NCBI GenBank assembly: GCA_045611845.1
Contig: JAZKXZ010000025.1
Span: forward strand, 248,001 to 312,000
Reading direction: 5' to 3'
Length of the DNA: 64,000 bases
Origin: Enterocola sp045611845
Lineage (GTDB): Bacteria; Bacteroidota; Bacteroidia; Bacteroidales; Paludibacteraceae
Part shown: in pieces, positions 53,476-61,904 of the stretch
Layout of the letters: each line of letters begins with the position of its first letter
How positions within the stretch are numbered: the first letter of the stretch is position 1
Position numbers and translations under genes: made by a program
The notes under the pieces: generated by a model
What the model was told of the DNA's origin: nothing
The model's database searches: none
The model's input: only the letters and a program-made list of their open reading frames with translations

Positions 53476-54729
53476 TTATTTGTATTTTTTGACTATTATA
53501 CTTGCATTGTGTCCGCCGAAGCCAAATGTGTTAGAAAGGGCTGCGTTCACTACGCGTTTTTGTGCTTTATTGAAGGTAAAATTCAGATTATAATCTATAT
53601 TTTCATCTTCTTCTCCAGTAAAGTTGATTGTTGGAGGTACGATGTCATTTTTTACTGCCAATATGCTCGCTATAGTTTCTACAGCACCTGTTGCACCAAG
53701 CAAGTGTCCAGTCATTGATTTAGTAGAACTGATATTTAGCTTATACGCGTGCTCACCAAATACCTCTTTAATAGCTTTTGTTTCAGCTATATCACCTTGA
53801 GGGGTAGATGTGCCGTGTACATTGATATAGTCTATATCCTCTGGCTTCATATTAGCATCTTCAAGGGCGTTTTGCATAACTGCAATAGCACCAAGACCTT
53901 CTGGATGTGGAGCAGTGATGTGATATGCATCGGCAGATGCGCCTACACCTGCTATTTCAGCATAAATTTTAGCGCCACGAGCCAATGCGTGTTCAAGTTC
54001 TTCAAGTACTAAACATCCAGCACCTTCACCCATTACGAAACCATCACGAGATTGGCAGAATGGACGAGAAGCAGTCTCTGGACTATCATTTCTTGTGGAA
54101 ATAGCGCGCATTGAATTGAAACTACCTACACCAACTTTAGTGATAGGAGCTTCAGCACCACCAGTAATCATAATATTAGCTCGACCTAGTTTAATTTGGT
54201 CGAATGCAGAGGAGATAGCGCTTGTACTAGTAGCACAAGCGGAAACGCATGCATAATTGGGACCTCTAAATCCAAATTCCATAGAGATATGACCGCTAGA
54301 GCTGTCAACAATCATTTTAGGAATAAGGAAAGGACTGAATCTAGGGGTTCCATCGCCTTTATCGAACTCTTCCAATTCTTTTTCGAATGTTCCAAGTCCA
54401 CCAATACCCACACCCATGATAACTCCGATTTTGTTCAAATCTTCCGCCTCGGTATCTATGTTAGCGTCAGCCACAGCTTGGCGAGCGGCTACCATAGCAT
54501 ATAAAGATACAATATCATGTAATCTTATTTCTTTCCTATCGAAATGATCTTGGGGATTAAAATTCTTTACCTCGCAGGCAAATTGCGTTTTGTGCTTTGA
54601 TGTATCAAAATGTGTAATAGGTCCTGCTCCGCTGACTCCATTAACTAATGATTCCCAAAAAGTTGGGACGTCGTTACCTATTGGGGTAAGCGCACCAAGA
54701 CCTGTTACAACAACTCTTCTTTCTCTCAT
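53476..54729 (-). CDS. fabF: 3-oxoacyl-ACP synthase II
   Basis: A 417-residue condensing enzyme. Cys in CVSACATSTSA (about 165), His in NVHGTSTPQGD (about 305), Lys and His in STKSMTGHLLGATGA (about 335-345) form the active site. The start MRERRVVVTGLGALTPIGND is typical. Nine bases after acpP and five before rnc, so it is co-transcribed. Elongates acyl-ACP in the cytoplasm. Confidence 0.97.
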   Translation of the reverse strand: MRERRVVVTGLGALTPIGNDVPTFWESLVNGVSGAGPITHFDTSKHKTQFACEVKNFNPQDHFDRKEIRLHDIVSLYAMVAARQAVADANIDTEAEDLNKIGVIMGVGIGGLGTFEKELEEFDKGDGTPRFSPFLIPKMIVDSSSGHISMEFGFRGPNYACVSACATSTSAISSAFDQIKLGRANIMITGGAEAPITKVGVGSFNSMRAISTRNDSPETASRPFCQSRDGFVMGEGAGCLVLEELEHALARGAKIYAEIAGVGASADAYHITAPHPEGLGAIAVMQNALEDANMKPEDIDYINVHGTSTPQGDIAETKAIKEVFGEHAYKLNISSTKSMTGHLLGATGAVETIASILAVKNDIVPPTINFTGEEDENIDYNLNFTFNKAQKRVVNAALSNTFGFGGHNASIIVKKYK

Positions 54730-54738
54730 GTATGAGAA

Positions 54739-54975
54739 TTATTTAACGTTTTTTTCGATGAATGCGATAGCGTCACCAACGGTAGAGATGTTTTCTGCTT
54801 CTTCTTCTGGAATTGAGATACCAAATTCTTTTTCGAAGTCCATGATCATTTCTACAGTGTCAAGAGAATCTGCACCTAGATCATTAGAGAAGCTAGCTTC
54901 ATTAACTACTTGGCTTTCTTCAACGCCTAATTTTTCAACGATAATTGCTTTTACTTTATCTGCAACTGCTGACAT
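54739..54975 (-). CDS. acpP: Acyl carrier protein
   Basis: A 78-residue ACP with the phosphopantetheine site DLGADSLDTVEM (Ser37), and acidic helix II, as usual. First gene of the fatty-acid cluster, behind a promoter box at 55020-55027. Confidence 0.98.
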   Translation of the reverse strand: MSAVADKVKAIIVEKLGVEESQVVNEASFSNDLGADSLDTVEMIMDFEKEFGISIPEEEAENISTVGDAIAFIEKNVK

Positions 54976-55019
54976 AACAATTAAATTTTAGTTAATAATT
55001 TGAGTTCTTTTAAACGATG

Positions 55020-55027
55020 CAAATATA
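55020..55027 (-). promoter_or_regulatory. -7 promoter box for acpP-fabF-rnc-fadD
   Basis: Minus-strand TATATTTG, 45 bases before the acpP start. Confidence 0.55.
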
Positions 55028-55060
55028 ATTATAAATTTACAACTATTCTAATTTTTGATA

Positions 55061-55092
55061 CAAAAAATGCACAGATTCAAAAAATCTGTGCA
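55061..55092 (-). terminator. Terminator of the META-domain gene
   Basis: Hairpin tgcacagatt/aatctgtgca (55068-55077 and 55083-55092) followed on the minus strand by a U run (complement of caaaaaa). Confidence 0.75.
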
Positions 55093-55146
55093 ATATTTAA
55101 CTTTTAAATTTTTCAAAAAAGTATGTTTTGTAACATATTTGTATTA

Positions 55147-55560
55147 TTATTTGATAGGTGATAACTCCATTACAACTTTTCCGCTTGCATCTTTAAGTTG
55201 CATCTTATCGTTGTTATAATCTACACTTGCTACTTGAGAGAAAGCAGAGAAGATAGCGTCTTCTGTACTCATGTCTACGCAAAGTTTTTTGGTGGAACCA
55301 ACGTTAGTTAGTGTAATTTCATTTTTGTTGTCTGATGTTTTAAATTCACCAAAGAAACTATTGCAACCAGTTGTGCCATAGAAGCGTGCTTCTTCTTTTT
55401 GGAAAGATATAAATGGAGTTTCTTCTTCAGAAGAGTTTATTTGTGTGCCAAATACATTGTCAATTTTCCAATCACCAGAAATATTAGCAGCTGTATATTT
55501 ATTAGAACAACATGACATACACATAAAACCTAATACAATTGATAAAATAATGTTCTTCAT
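55147..55560 (-). CDS. META domain lipoprotein
   Basis: A 137-residue lipoprotein with an early signal ending MSCC and a META/HslJ-like domain: GDWKIDNVFGTQIN, FQKEEARFYGTTGCNSFFGEF (residues about 49-69), ITLTNVGSTKKLC and FSQVASVDYNNDKMQL. The family is linked to stress and outer-membrane quality but the action is unclear. A single-gene unit with its own terminator. Confidence 0.88.
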   Translation of the reverse strand: MKNIILSIVLGFMCMSCCSNKYTAANISGDWKIDNVFGTQINSSEEETPFISFQKEEARFYGTTGCNSFFGEFKTSDNKNEITLTNVGSTKKLCVDMSTEDAIFSAFSQVASVDYNNDKMQLKDASGKVVMELSPIK

Positions 55561-55621
55561 AACTTATAAAATTTTAATTGTTTATATTCCTTAGACCTTA
55601 TATAATATAAAAGGTTTAAAA

Positions 55622-55643
55622 CCTAACTTCTCACTCCTAACTA
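55622..55643. repeat. 'ctcactcctaact' repeat at a gene 3' end
   Basis: A copy of the short repeat in which the TAG stop of the thiamine pyrophosphokinase gene (55637-55639) lies. Confidence 0.7.
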
Positions 55644-56257
55644 ACGTAGTCAAGTATAATCAAAAACTCCCCATCTGCACTGATGCTACATTTTTCAGAA
55701 CTACACTCATTTAGCGTTCCTTGCCAAAGGGCAGTGAAATCGTAGATAGGATATTTAAGACCTTGGCTTTTTAGGTTTGTGGCGCCAAAGTTTATAATTG
55801 AAATTTGTTGGCCTGCCTTGGTGTCTATTTCTACGTGGTCTTTACATGGAAAAATGCTGCAGTAGTCGGTAAGCATAATTACATTTAGTCCCATTTTTCT
55901 ATATTCCATAAGCAGACTAATGTTTCCTATAGTGTGGCATTCTCTTTTTCCAGTAGCGCCTAAAATAGCAATATTTTTGTAGCCTAAATCTTTTGCATGG
56001 TTAATTGCTTTTGTAAGGTCGTTGGTCTCTTGGTCGTCTACCTGAATAAAAGAAAGTTTATCTTTTAGCTCAGGGGCAATAGAGTCTCCATCGCCAATTG
56101 TTGCCATTGGCATTTTACCTATATTAATATAGGTGTTGGCAGCACCGTCGCAACAAATCACTTTTTCACATTCATTTAGCACCTTTAGAGGGAGTGGGTG
56201 AGTAGGGAATTCTCCTTCGGCCAATATTACAACTTCTATTTTGTTAAGCTTTAGCAT
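55637..56257 (-). CDS. Thiamine pyrophosphokinase
   Basis: A 206-residue kinase making thiamine diphosphate from thiamine and ATP. Family residues: CDGAANTYI, GDGDSI (about 57-62), DDQETNDLTKAI, and GATGKRECHTIGNISLL with the family pattern. Its stop TAG lies in a repeat copy. It overlaps the transporter gene upstream by 14 bases, so they are translated together as a thiamine salvage pair. Confidence 0.92.
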   Translation of the reverse strand: MLKLNKIEVVILAEGEFPTHPLPLKVLNECEKVICCDGAANTYINIGKMPMATIGDGDSIAPELKDKLSFIQVDDQETNDLTKAINHAKDLGYKNIAILGATGKRECHTIGNISLLMEYRKMGLNVIMLTDYCSIFPCKDHVEIDTKAGQQISIINFGATNLKSQGLKYPIYDFTALWQGTLNECSSEKCSISADGEFLIILDYVS

Positions 56258-56846
56258 CGTTCATAAGTTGAGTCCATTTCTTATAACCAGCCACAGCCAC
56301 TATTATATAAATAAGGTATAAGCCAGCAGTGAAGTATAGACCTGTAATTAGATATAACACTACACTAATGAAATTTACAAATATCCAACCAAACCATTGC
56401 TCTTTATATTTTTTTGCAAGCCAATAAAGTGAAATAATGGTTGCACTAGAGGCAAGGCCATCTAGTGTGTTGTATAGTAAATCTCCTGAGTCTGAAATTT
56501 TATGTAAAACATAGATAAATGCAGCAGAAATAAGCAGCATTACTATTGAAGAGTTTACTAGTACCTTTTTAGGAATGCTAGTAATAGGCAGTTCTTTTTG
56601 CTCAGAAGTTTTAGAATATTTCCAAACTAATATACCATAAATGGCAGCAAGAATGTTGTAAATGCTTAAGCATCCCAATGCATAGATGCCTTCAGAGAAA
56701 TATATTAATGTGTAAATGGCAGACATAATTATATTTACAATCCATAAAGATGAGCTCGCGCGATATTCGTAATAAAGGTAGATTAACCCTAATATCGTGC
56801 CTGCTATCTCAAGTATTTGTATTATGTTGCCACTTAAGAAATCCAT
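56244..56846 (-). CDS. pnuT: PnuC-family vitamin transporter, probably thiamine (PnuT)
   Basis: A 200-residue membrane protein with about seven segments and the PnuC-type features GLIYLYYEYRASSSLWIVNI (residues 18-37), YAILGCLSI-type Trp/Tyr-rich loops, and EQWFGWIFVNFISVVLYL. PnuC proteins move nicotinamide riboside, and PnuT moves thiamine. Because a thiamine pyrophosphokinase overlaps it and traps thiamine, PnuT is the better name. Confidence 0.88.
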   Translation of the reverse strand: MDFLSGNIIQILEIAGTILGLIYLYYEYRASSSLWIVNIIMSAIYTLIYFSEGIYALGCLSIYNILAAIYGILVWKYSKTSEQKELPITSIPKKVLVNSSIVMLLISAAFIYVLHKISDSGDLLYNTLDGLASSATIISLYWLAKKYKEQWFGWIFVNFISVVLYLITGLYFTAGLYLIYIIVAVAGYKKWTQLMNDAKA

Positions 56847-56848
56847 AA

Positions 56849-57553
56849 TTATTCGTATTTGGCAATTCTACGAAGAAGGTCTAAATCCAAAATTCTGATG
56901 CTTCTACCTGTTACACTTACAAGTCCGTCGGTTGCAAACTGAGATAGTGTTCTAATAGCATTAGAAGTAGTCATATTAGATAAACTTGCAAGGTCTTCTC
57001 TCGAAAGGTTTAGTATCAATGTTTCGCCATCTTCTAGAGTACCATAATTGTCTCTTAGGTGAAGAATGGTTTCTGCAAGTCTGCCACGTAGGTGTTTTTG
57101 TGTAAGCACAATGCCACGAGAGTCGGAAATACCAAGGTCGATAGATAAGAATCTGATAAACTCAAATGCAAGTTTAGCATTTTCGCTTAGTAGTTTTGTG
57201 ATTACTTCTTTAGGAATTGCAAAAATAACACATGCTTCCACAGCGTAAGCAGTGGTAATGTATCTCTCACCAGCAAACATAGCTCTATAACCAAAAAGTT
57301 CATTTGGTTTTATAATTCTCACTATTTGGCTGCGCACGCCAATTCCTTCCTTATTAATTTTTACGAACCCGCTCAACACGCCTAGCAGTTTTGTTGGCTC
57401 TTCTCCATCTGAATATATAATAGAATTCTTTTTGTAGCTTATAAATTCTATGTTTGATTCAAGATATACTTGTTCCTCTTTTGTAAGAGATTGCCAAAGT
57501 TCTAGGTTTTCAAGTACTTGTTTTGGGTTGTAAATTTTCTTTCTGCTTGCCAT
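56849..57553 (-). CDS. Crp/Fnr family transcriptional regulator
   Basis: A 234-residue regulator from the Met at 57553; an earlier Met at 57562 is an alternative. A cyclic-nucleotide-binding-type beta roll (residues about 35-145, YSDGEEPTKLLGVLSGFVKI) is followed by a winged HTH (LNLSREDLASLSNMTTSNAIRTLSQF, about 185-210). Effector unknown; no Cys cluster for an Fnr iron-sulfur centre. Two bases before pnuT, suggesting that it shares the thiamine operon. Confidence 0.9.
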   Translation of the reverse strand: MASRKKIYNPKQVLENLELWQSLTKEEQVYLESNIEFISYKKNSIIYSDGEEPTKLLGVLSGFVKINKEGIGVRSQIVRIIKPNELFGYRAMFAGERYITTAYAVEACVIFAIPKEVITKLLSENAKLAFEFIRFLSIDLGISDSRGIVLTQKHLRGRLAETILHLRDNYGTLEDGETLILNLSREDLASLSNMTTSNAIRTLSQFATDGLVSVTGRSIRILDLDLLRRIAKYE

Positions 57554-57593
57554 TAAAATCAAAATCTATGTTTAGAAAATATGTTTTTCGGCA

Positions 57594-57601
57594 CAAAAAT
57601 A
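57594..57601 (-). promoter_or_regulatory. -7 promoter box of the regulator-thiamine operon
   Basis: Minus-strand TATTTTTG, 41 bases before the Met at 57553. Confidence 0.45.
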
Positions 57602-57652
57602 CAATATTTTTCTCAAATTATAGCATTTTTTGCATTTTTTGTGATAATATCA

Positions 57653-57660
57653 TATCTTTG
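57653..57660 (+). promoter_or_regulatory. -7 promoter box of the Lrp-family gene
   Basis: TATCTTTG, 57 bases before the ATG at 57717. Confidence 0.5.
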
Positions 57661-57716
57661 TATGTGAAAATCACAGCCAATTATAACTTGGTTTATAGAA
57701 TTTACAGTTATTTGAT

Positions 57717-58196
57717 ATGGAAAAAATTACATTAGATAAATTGGACGAGAAGATACTTGCGCTAGTGTCTTCAAATGCAAGAACACCGTTTCTAGAAGTG
57801 GCACGTGAATGCAATGTTTCAGGTGCGGCTATTCACCAACGTGTGCAAAAACTTATTGGTATGGGTGTCATTACTGGCTCAGAGTTTACTTTAGACCCAG
57901 TTAAAGTAGGTTACACCACCTGTGCATATATGGGTATATTCCTTAAAGATGCAAACGACTTTACAAATGTGGTAGACGGACTTAAAAACATACCAGAAGT
58001 GGTAGAATGCCACTATACCACAGGTAAGTTTGCCCTATACGTAAAAATTTATGCTCGCGACAACAAACATTTCCTAAGCATAATTCACGACAAAATCCAA
58101 AATATTCAAGGCATAGCCTCTACCGAAACACTTATTTCTCTAGGCGAAGCTTTCCGCCGCCAAATCCCAGTTGAAGGCATGGCAACGGAAGAGTAA
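57717..58196 (+). CDS. Lrp/AsnC family transcriptional regulator
   Basis: A 159-residue regulator. HTH: LDEKILALVSSNARTPFLEVARECNVSGAAIHQRVQKL by position (8-45). The RAM/AsnC ligand domain follows (GYTTCAYMGIFLKDAN, VVECHYTTGKFALYVKIYARDN). Length is standard. Controls amino-acid metabolism in related bacteria; target not evident here. Followed by a terminator. Confidence 0.95.
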   Translation: MEKITLDKLDEKILALVSSNARTPFLEVARECNVSGAAIHQRVQKLIGMGVITGSEFTLDPVKVGYTTCAYMGIFLKDANDFTNVVDGLKNIPEVVECHYTTGKFALYVKIYARDNKHFLSIIHDKIQNIQGIASTETLISLGEAFRRQIPVEGMATEE

Positions 58197-58227
58197 GATT
58201 CCAATATTACTAATATAATTAATATAC

Positions 58228-58264
58228 ACCGCACTTCAAGATTATTTGAGGTGCGGTTTTTCTT
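58228..58264 (+). terminator. Terminator of the Lrp-family gene
   Basis: accgcacttcaa/ttgaggtgcggt arms with one G-U pair, 5-base loop, then tttttcttc. Confidence 0.82.
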
Positions 58265-58313
58265 CATTATGCTTCAACTTGTGTGTTTATTTGAAAATTA
58301 ACGAACATTAACG

Positions 58314-58351
58314 TTTTTTTTTTTTTTTTGACTCGGCTTTTCATAAATTTG
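58314..58351 (+). promoter_or_regulatory. 16-T tract and promoter boxes before the BspA-like gene
   Basis: A run of 16 T (58314-58329) ends in TTTG (58327-58330), followed 13 bases later by TAAATTTG (58344-58351), the -7 box of the gene at 58388. The run lies at or next to the -33 element. Confidence 0.5.
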
Positions 58352-58387
58352 TTATTCAATTAAATACTAACTTTAGAATCAAATATT

Positions 58388-59956
58388 ATGAAAAGAAAAT
58401 TTACTATTTTAACTTTCATTACTTTAATGGTAATGAACGCATTTGCAGCACAAGTTACTATAGATGGTATAGTTTATGGTGATAAAGCTGAATATAGTTC
58501 TCTGCAAGATGGAGAAGCTATAGTTCTTAATTATACCAATGATCTACCTGCGGCAATGGTAATTGCAGACAAAGTGGAAATTGAGGGAGTTGAACTTACT
58601 GTTGTAGCGATTACAGATGGTTTATTTTTGTATAATACTGTACGTACAAACGAAATCACTTCTGTGAAGTTGCCTTCTGGACTTAAAAGAATTGGACGTT
58701 ATGCATTTGAACATTGTAAAAACCTAGAAACAGTAACAGGAATTCCTACTACACTTGAGTATATGGGAGGGCGTGCTTTTAATGATACTAAATGGATAAA
58801 CTCTCTAGAAGGAGAAGGTGTATATTTGTTTGGTGGTTGGGCTATAGCTCATAGAGGTGTGGTTCCTCAATCTTTAACAATGCCAGAGGAAACAATTGGT
58901 ATTACAGATGGTTTCTTGAAACGTGGTCCAACAAGTGGTTATTATAACTTGAAAACACTAGTATTAAACGAGGGATTAAAGCAAATAACTTATCGTGCCT
59001 TTGACAATTCTTATTATTTATCAAAAGTAACTTTACCTGCTTCTTTAGAATACCTTGCTTCAGATGGATTCTATGGATGCGGAATTAAAGAATATGAAGT
59101 AGCAGCAGGTAATATGTATTATAGCGCAGTTGATGGTATTTTGTTTAATTTAGACAAAACAAAATTGCTTTCGTATCCACCTTACAAAGAAGGTGATTCT
59201 TATATTGTTCCAGAAGGTGTGACAGATGTATCAGGAGATGCATTTTATGGAACAAGTTTAAAGTCTCTTGTACTACCAGAAGGAGTTCAAGTAATAGAAG
59301 ATCAAGCTATTCGTGCAATGAATAATTTAGAAATTCTTATTCTTCCTTCAACTATAACTAAAATGAGAGCTGGTACGTTCTATGGATGTAATAAATTGAA
59401 AACAGTTGTTTTAAAAGCAGAAGAATGTCCTGTATATGGTGGAACAGACTTAAGTGCTTCAAATTTTGATAATATGATTCTATATGTTCCATCAGAAAGT
59501 GTTGAAACTTATAAGGAAGATTCTTCATGGGGTAAGCTAAATAGTAATGGTAGAGATAATATTAAATCTATAGATTTACTTAATGTTAGTGGTATTACAT
59601 TGGATCAAACATCAGCAACACTTGTTGCTGGAGAGACAATCACTCTTGTTGCTACTGTAAGCCCAGAAAATGCACTTGATAAAACAGTAACATGGTCTAG
59701 TAGTGATGAAGGTGTAGCCTTGGTTGAAGGTGGTGTTGTTACAGCTGTGGCTCAAGGAACAACAACTATTAAAGCTACTGCAGGAGAATTCTCTGCAACT
59801 TGTGAAGTGGAAGTGACTGTATCTATACCTACTTCGGTTGAGGATGTTGAAGAGGATACAGAAGAGACTGTTATTTATGACCTTGCAGGACGTCGTGTTA
59901 AGGAAACAACAAATGGTATTTATATCGTTAATGGTTCCAAGAAATTTATAAAATAA
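58388..59956 (+). CDS. BspA-like leucine-rich surface protein with Ig-like domain and T9SS tail
   Basis: A 522-residue exported protein. After the signal peptide (TLMVMNAFAA) come leucine-rich repeats of the BspA type (residues about 70-350: TSVKLPSGLKRIGRYAFEHCKNLETV, LKSLVLPEGVQVIEDQAI, by position), a bacterial Ig-like domain 2 (about 400-480: GITLDQTSATLVAG, TWSSSDEGVALVEGG, GTTTIKATAG) and a C-terminal type A sorting motif (VIYDLAGRRVKET, GIYIVNGSKKFIK). It should be displayed on the cell surface through T9SS and may bind host or other cell proteins. Confidence 0.92.
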   Translation: MKRKFTILTFITLMVMNAFAAQVTIDGIVYGDKAEYSSLQDGEAIVLNYTNDLPAAMVIADKVEIEGVELTVVAITDGLFLYNTVRTNEITSVKLPSGLKRIGRYAFEHCKNLETVTGIPTTLEYMGGRAFNDTKWINSLEGEGVYLFGGWAIAHRGVVPQSLTMPEETIGITDGFLKRGPTSGYYNLKTLVLNEGLKQITYRAFDNSYYLSKVTLPASLEYLASDGFYGCGIKEYEVAAGNMYYSAVDGILFNLDKTKLLSYPPYKEGDSYIVPEGVTDVSGDAFYGTSLKSLVLPEGVQVIEDQAIRAMNNLEILILPSTITKMRAGTFYGCNKLKTVVLKAEECPVYGGTDLSASNFDNMILYVPSESVETYKEDSSWGKLNSNGRDNIKSIDLLNVSGITLDQTSATLVAGETITLVATVSPENALDKTVTWSSSDEGVALVEGGVVTAVAQGTTTIKATAGEFSATCEVEVTVSIPTSVEDVEEDTEETVIYDLAGRRVKETTNGIYIVNGSKKFIK

Positions 59957-59972
59957 TTTTCCTATATATACA

Positions 59973-60012
59973 AAACGCCGCACTCAAAGTTTTTTGGGTG
60001 CGGTGTTTGTAT
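59973..60012 (+). terminator. Terminator of the BspA-like gene
   Basis: aacgccgcactcaaa/tttgggtgcggtgtt arms with two G-U pairs, 4-5 base loop. Confidence 0.78.
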
Positions 60013-60052
60013 TTTATGTAAATATCTTGTACTTGTTAATGGAGGTGATTTT

Positions 60053-60175
60053 ATGAATAAAAAGGCTGAAATATATGATATTAGTGCAGAGCTTGCCAAA
60101 GAATTTGGCACAGTAGGCACTGCAAAAAGGGCTGAAGCAATAGAGCAAGCTTGGGAAGAATATTTAAAACAATAA
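60053..60175 (+). CDS. 40-residue protein, likely N-terminal remnant of an antitoxin
   Basis: A frame of 40 residues (MNKKAEIYDISAELAKEFG... then WEEYLKQ) with a strong Shine-Dalgarno site (ggaggtga, 7 bases before the ATG), rare in this genome. The wording resembles the first 40 residues of HigA-type XRE antitoxins of Bacteroidota (AEIYDxSAELAxEFG), whose HTH domain is missing here. Either a decayed antitoxin with no toxin beside it or a real small protein. Confidence 0.5.
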   Translation: MNKKAEIYDISAELAKEFGTVGTAKRAEAIEQAWEEYLKQ

Positions 60176-60210
60176 TGGTATGTCGGAATTTCCGACATAC
60201 CATTTAAAAT
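60174..60210. terminator. Bidirectional terminator downstream of meaB
   Basis: 15-base arms (60174-60188 and 60190-60204) with a single-base centre and flanking A/T; it can end the minus-strand meaB transcript and the small plus-strand gene. Confidence 0.75.
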
Positions 60211-60225
60211 ATTGTGCGATATAGA

Positions 60226-61308
60226 TTATTTCTTGAAGTAAGAATCTAGGAGTTTGCTAGCAGCAATGAATGAACTTAGTTCGTCATTGCTGATTTTTAT
60301 TTCCATTTCTTGAAGGCTTGCTTCTATTTCTGGATTTTTGTAGAAGTGGTTGCGTAGTGCTTCGTCGATGGTTTCATACATCCAATATTTAGCTTGGAGT
60401 TTACGTTTTACGTCGAAATAACCATTCTTCTTTGTGAAGGCAATATACTCTTCCATCATTTGCCAAACTTCTTCTATGCCTATTTTGTGGAATGCAGAGC
60501 AAGTAAGCACTTTTGGCACCCAACCACTTTCGTGAGCAGGGAATAGATGAAGTGCGTTTTGGAACTGGCATTGTGCAAGTTTTGCTTTTTCTAGGTTTGC
60601 GCCTTCGGCTTTATTGATGATAATGCCGTCTGCCATTTCCATAATACCACGTTTTATTCCTTGAAGTTCGTCGCCAGTGCCTGCAAGTTGGATAAGTAGG
60701 AAGAAGTCCACCATTGAGTGCACGGCGGTTTCACTTTGGCCTACACCTACGGTTTCGATAATGATTTTGTCAAAGCCTGCTGCTTCGCAAAGCACCACTG
60801 TTTCTCTTGTTTTGCGAGCAACACCGCCTAATGAACCTGCCGATGGCGAAGGGCGAATAAACGCTTTGTCGCTTACAGATAGCTCTTCCATACGGGTTTT
60901 GTCGCCCAGAATACTACCTTTAGATCTTTCTGAACTAGGGTCGATAGCAAGCACTGCAAGTTTGCTACCTTTGTTTACAAGGTGCATACCCAATGCTTCT
61001 ATAAATGTACTCTTACCAGCGCCTGGCACACCTGTAATACCAATACGAGCAGAACGGCTAGCGTATGGTAAACATTTTTCTATCACTTCTTGCGATAGGG
61101 CATAGTGCTCTGGTAGAGTGCTTTCTACTAGTGTAACGGCTTGTCCTAAAATAGAAATATCTCCTTTTAGGATGCCTTCTACATATTCTCCTGCTGTTAG
61201 ATTTCTTTTTCTTTTTACTCTAACAAGGTATGGATTTACAGATGGTGGCTGTGCAATGCCTTTGTTTACTGTAAGTCCTTTATATTGTGGATCATTTTCT
61301 GGATGCAT
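60226..61308 (-). CDS. meaB: Methylmalonyl-CoA mutase-associated GTPase MeaB
   Basis: A 360-residue G3E-family GTPase that protects and reloads B12-dependent methylmalonyl-CoA mutase. Walker A GVPGAGKST (about 96-104), AIDPSSERSKGSILGDKTRM, the ETVGVGQSE switch, and NKAEGAN for guanine. The C-terminal 60 residues form the dimer helix bundle. The mutase subunits are not in the window, but this gene shares the B12 theme of the region at 40-46 kb. Confidence 0.95.
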   Translation of the reverse strand: MHPENDPQYKGLTVNKGIAQPPSVNPYLVRVKRKRNLTAGEYVEGILKGDISILGQAVTLVESTLPEHYALSQEVIEKCLPYASRSARIGITGVPGAGKSTFIEALGMHLVNKGSKLAVLAIDPSSERSKGSILGDKTRMEELSVSDKAFIRPSPSAGSLGGVARKTRETVVLCEAAGFDKIIIETVGVGQSETAVHSMVDFFLLIQLAGTGDELQGIKRGIMEMADGIIINKAEGANLEKAKLAQCQFQNALHLFPAHESGWVPKVLTCSAFHKIGIEEVWQMMEEYIAFTKKNGYFDVKRKLQAKYWMYETIDEALRNHFYKNPEIEASLQEMEIKISNDELSSFIAASKLLDSYFKK

Positions 61309-61326
61309 AACTTATAAATTTAGAAT

Positions 61327-61353
61327 TTAACTCCTAACTCCTAACTCCTAACT
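61327..61353. repeat. 'ctcctaact' repeat, three full copies
   Basis: Tandem taactcctaact units; the TAG stop of the DUF1573 gene (61352-61354) abuts it. Confidence 0.8.
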
Positions 61354-61798
61354 AGTAACGTGGTCTTAAAACAGTTCCCGATAAGGTTAATTTTCTTGTT
61401 GGTGTGTTTGAATAAATAAATATTGACTTTTTAAATTTTCCTTTTATTTCTTTTGGGTCTATCACAAAACGTATTGTGCCACCCTCGTCAAATCCGTATT
61501 GGTCTATAAGCTCTCTTTCTAGAATGGTTACGCCAGGAGCTGTAATAATTCTATGAATTTTTAGAGTGTCTAGGCCTTCGTTACAGAAGTTGAAGTCGTA
61601 TTCAAGGTCTTGTCTTAAGGTGTCGATTACGCCAAAATGGTAACTCTCAATATCTAATGCAAATACTGGGTCTTGACTAATAATGATAGAGTCGGCTGCA
61701 ATAGAGTCTGTCTCTATATTTAGTTCTTCTGTTTTTAACTCTTTGGCACTAAGGTTGATAGTGGTAAAAAGTAATATACTTAGGAAAATGTTTCTCAT
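61352..61798 (-). CDS. DUF1573 secreted protein
   Basis: A 148-residue secreted protein. A signal peptide (IFLSILLFTTINLSA) is followed by a linker and one DUF1573 beta-sandwich (YHFGVIDTLRQDLEYDFNFCNEG, then GGTIRFVIDPKEIKG, by position). This fold is the ASPM/SPD-2/hydin-like Ig domain. It lacks the CGC motif often seen in the family. Probably periplasmic or surface; role unknown. Confidence 0.85.
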   Translation of the reverse strand: MRNIFLSILLFTTINLSAKELKTEELNIETDSIAADSIIISQDPVFALDIESYHFGVIDTLRQDLEYDFNFCNEGLDTLKIHRIITAPGVTILERELIDQYGFDEGGTIRFVIDPKEIKGKFKKSIFIYSNTPTRKLTLSGTVLRPRY

Positions 61799-61823
61799 AC
61801 AATAATTTTACGCATTGTAAAGG

Positions 61824-61865
61824 TACAAAAAAAGAGTGAAACTCGGATAAAGTTTCACTCTTTTT
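61824..61865 (-). terminator. Terminator between the two DUF1573 genes
   Basis: 15-base arms aaaaagagtgaaact/agtttcactcttttt with a 7-base loop; U run on the minus strand. Confidence 0.85.
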
Positions 61866-61904
61866 ATAATATTTATGTCTCTCTCGAGAAATACACCCTT
61901 AGAA

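Noticed and set aside
56849..57600. TPP riboswitch before the thiamine genes
   Set aside because: No CTGAGA or ACCTGA-type THI motifs could be read.
59612..59983. 123-codon minus-strand frame at the end of the BspA-like gene
   Set aside because: Cys/Asn/Ser-rich mirror of the Ig-like domain and sorting tail.
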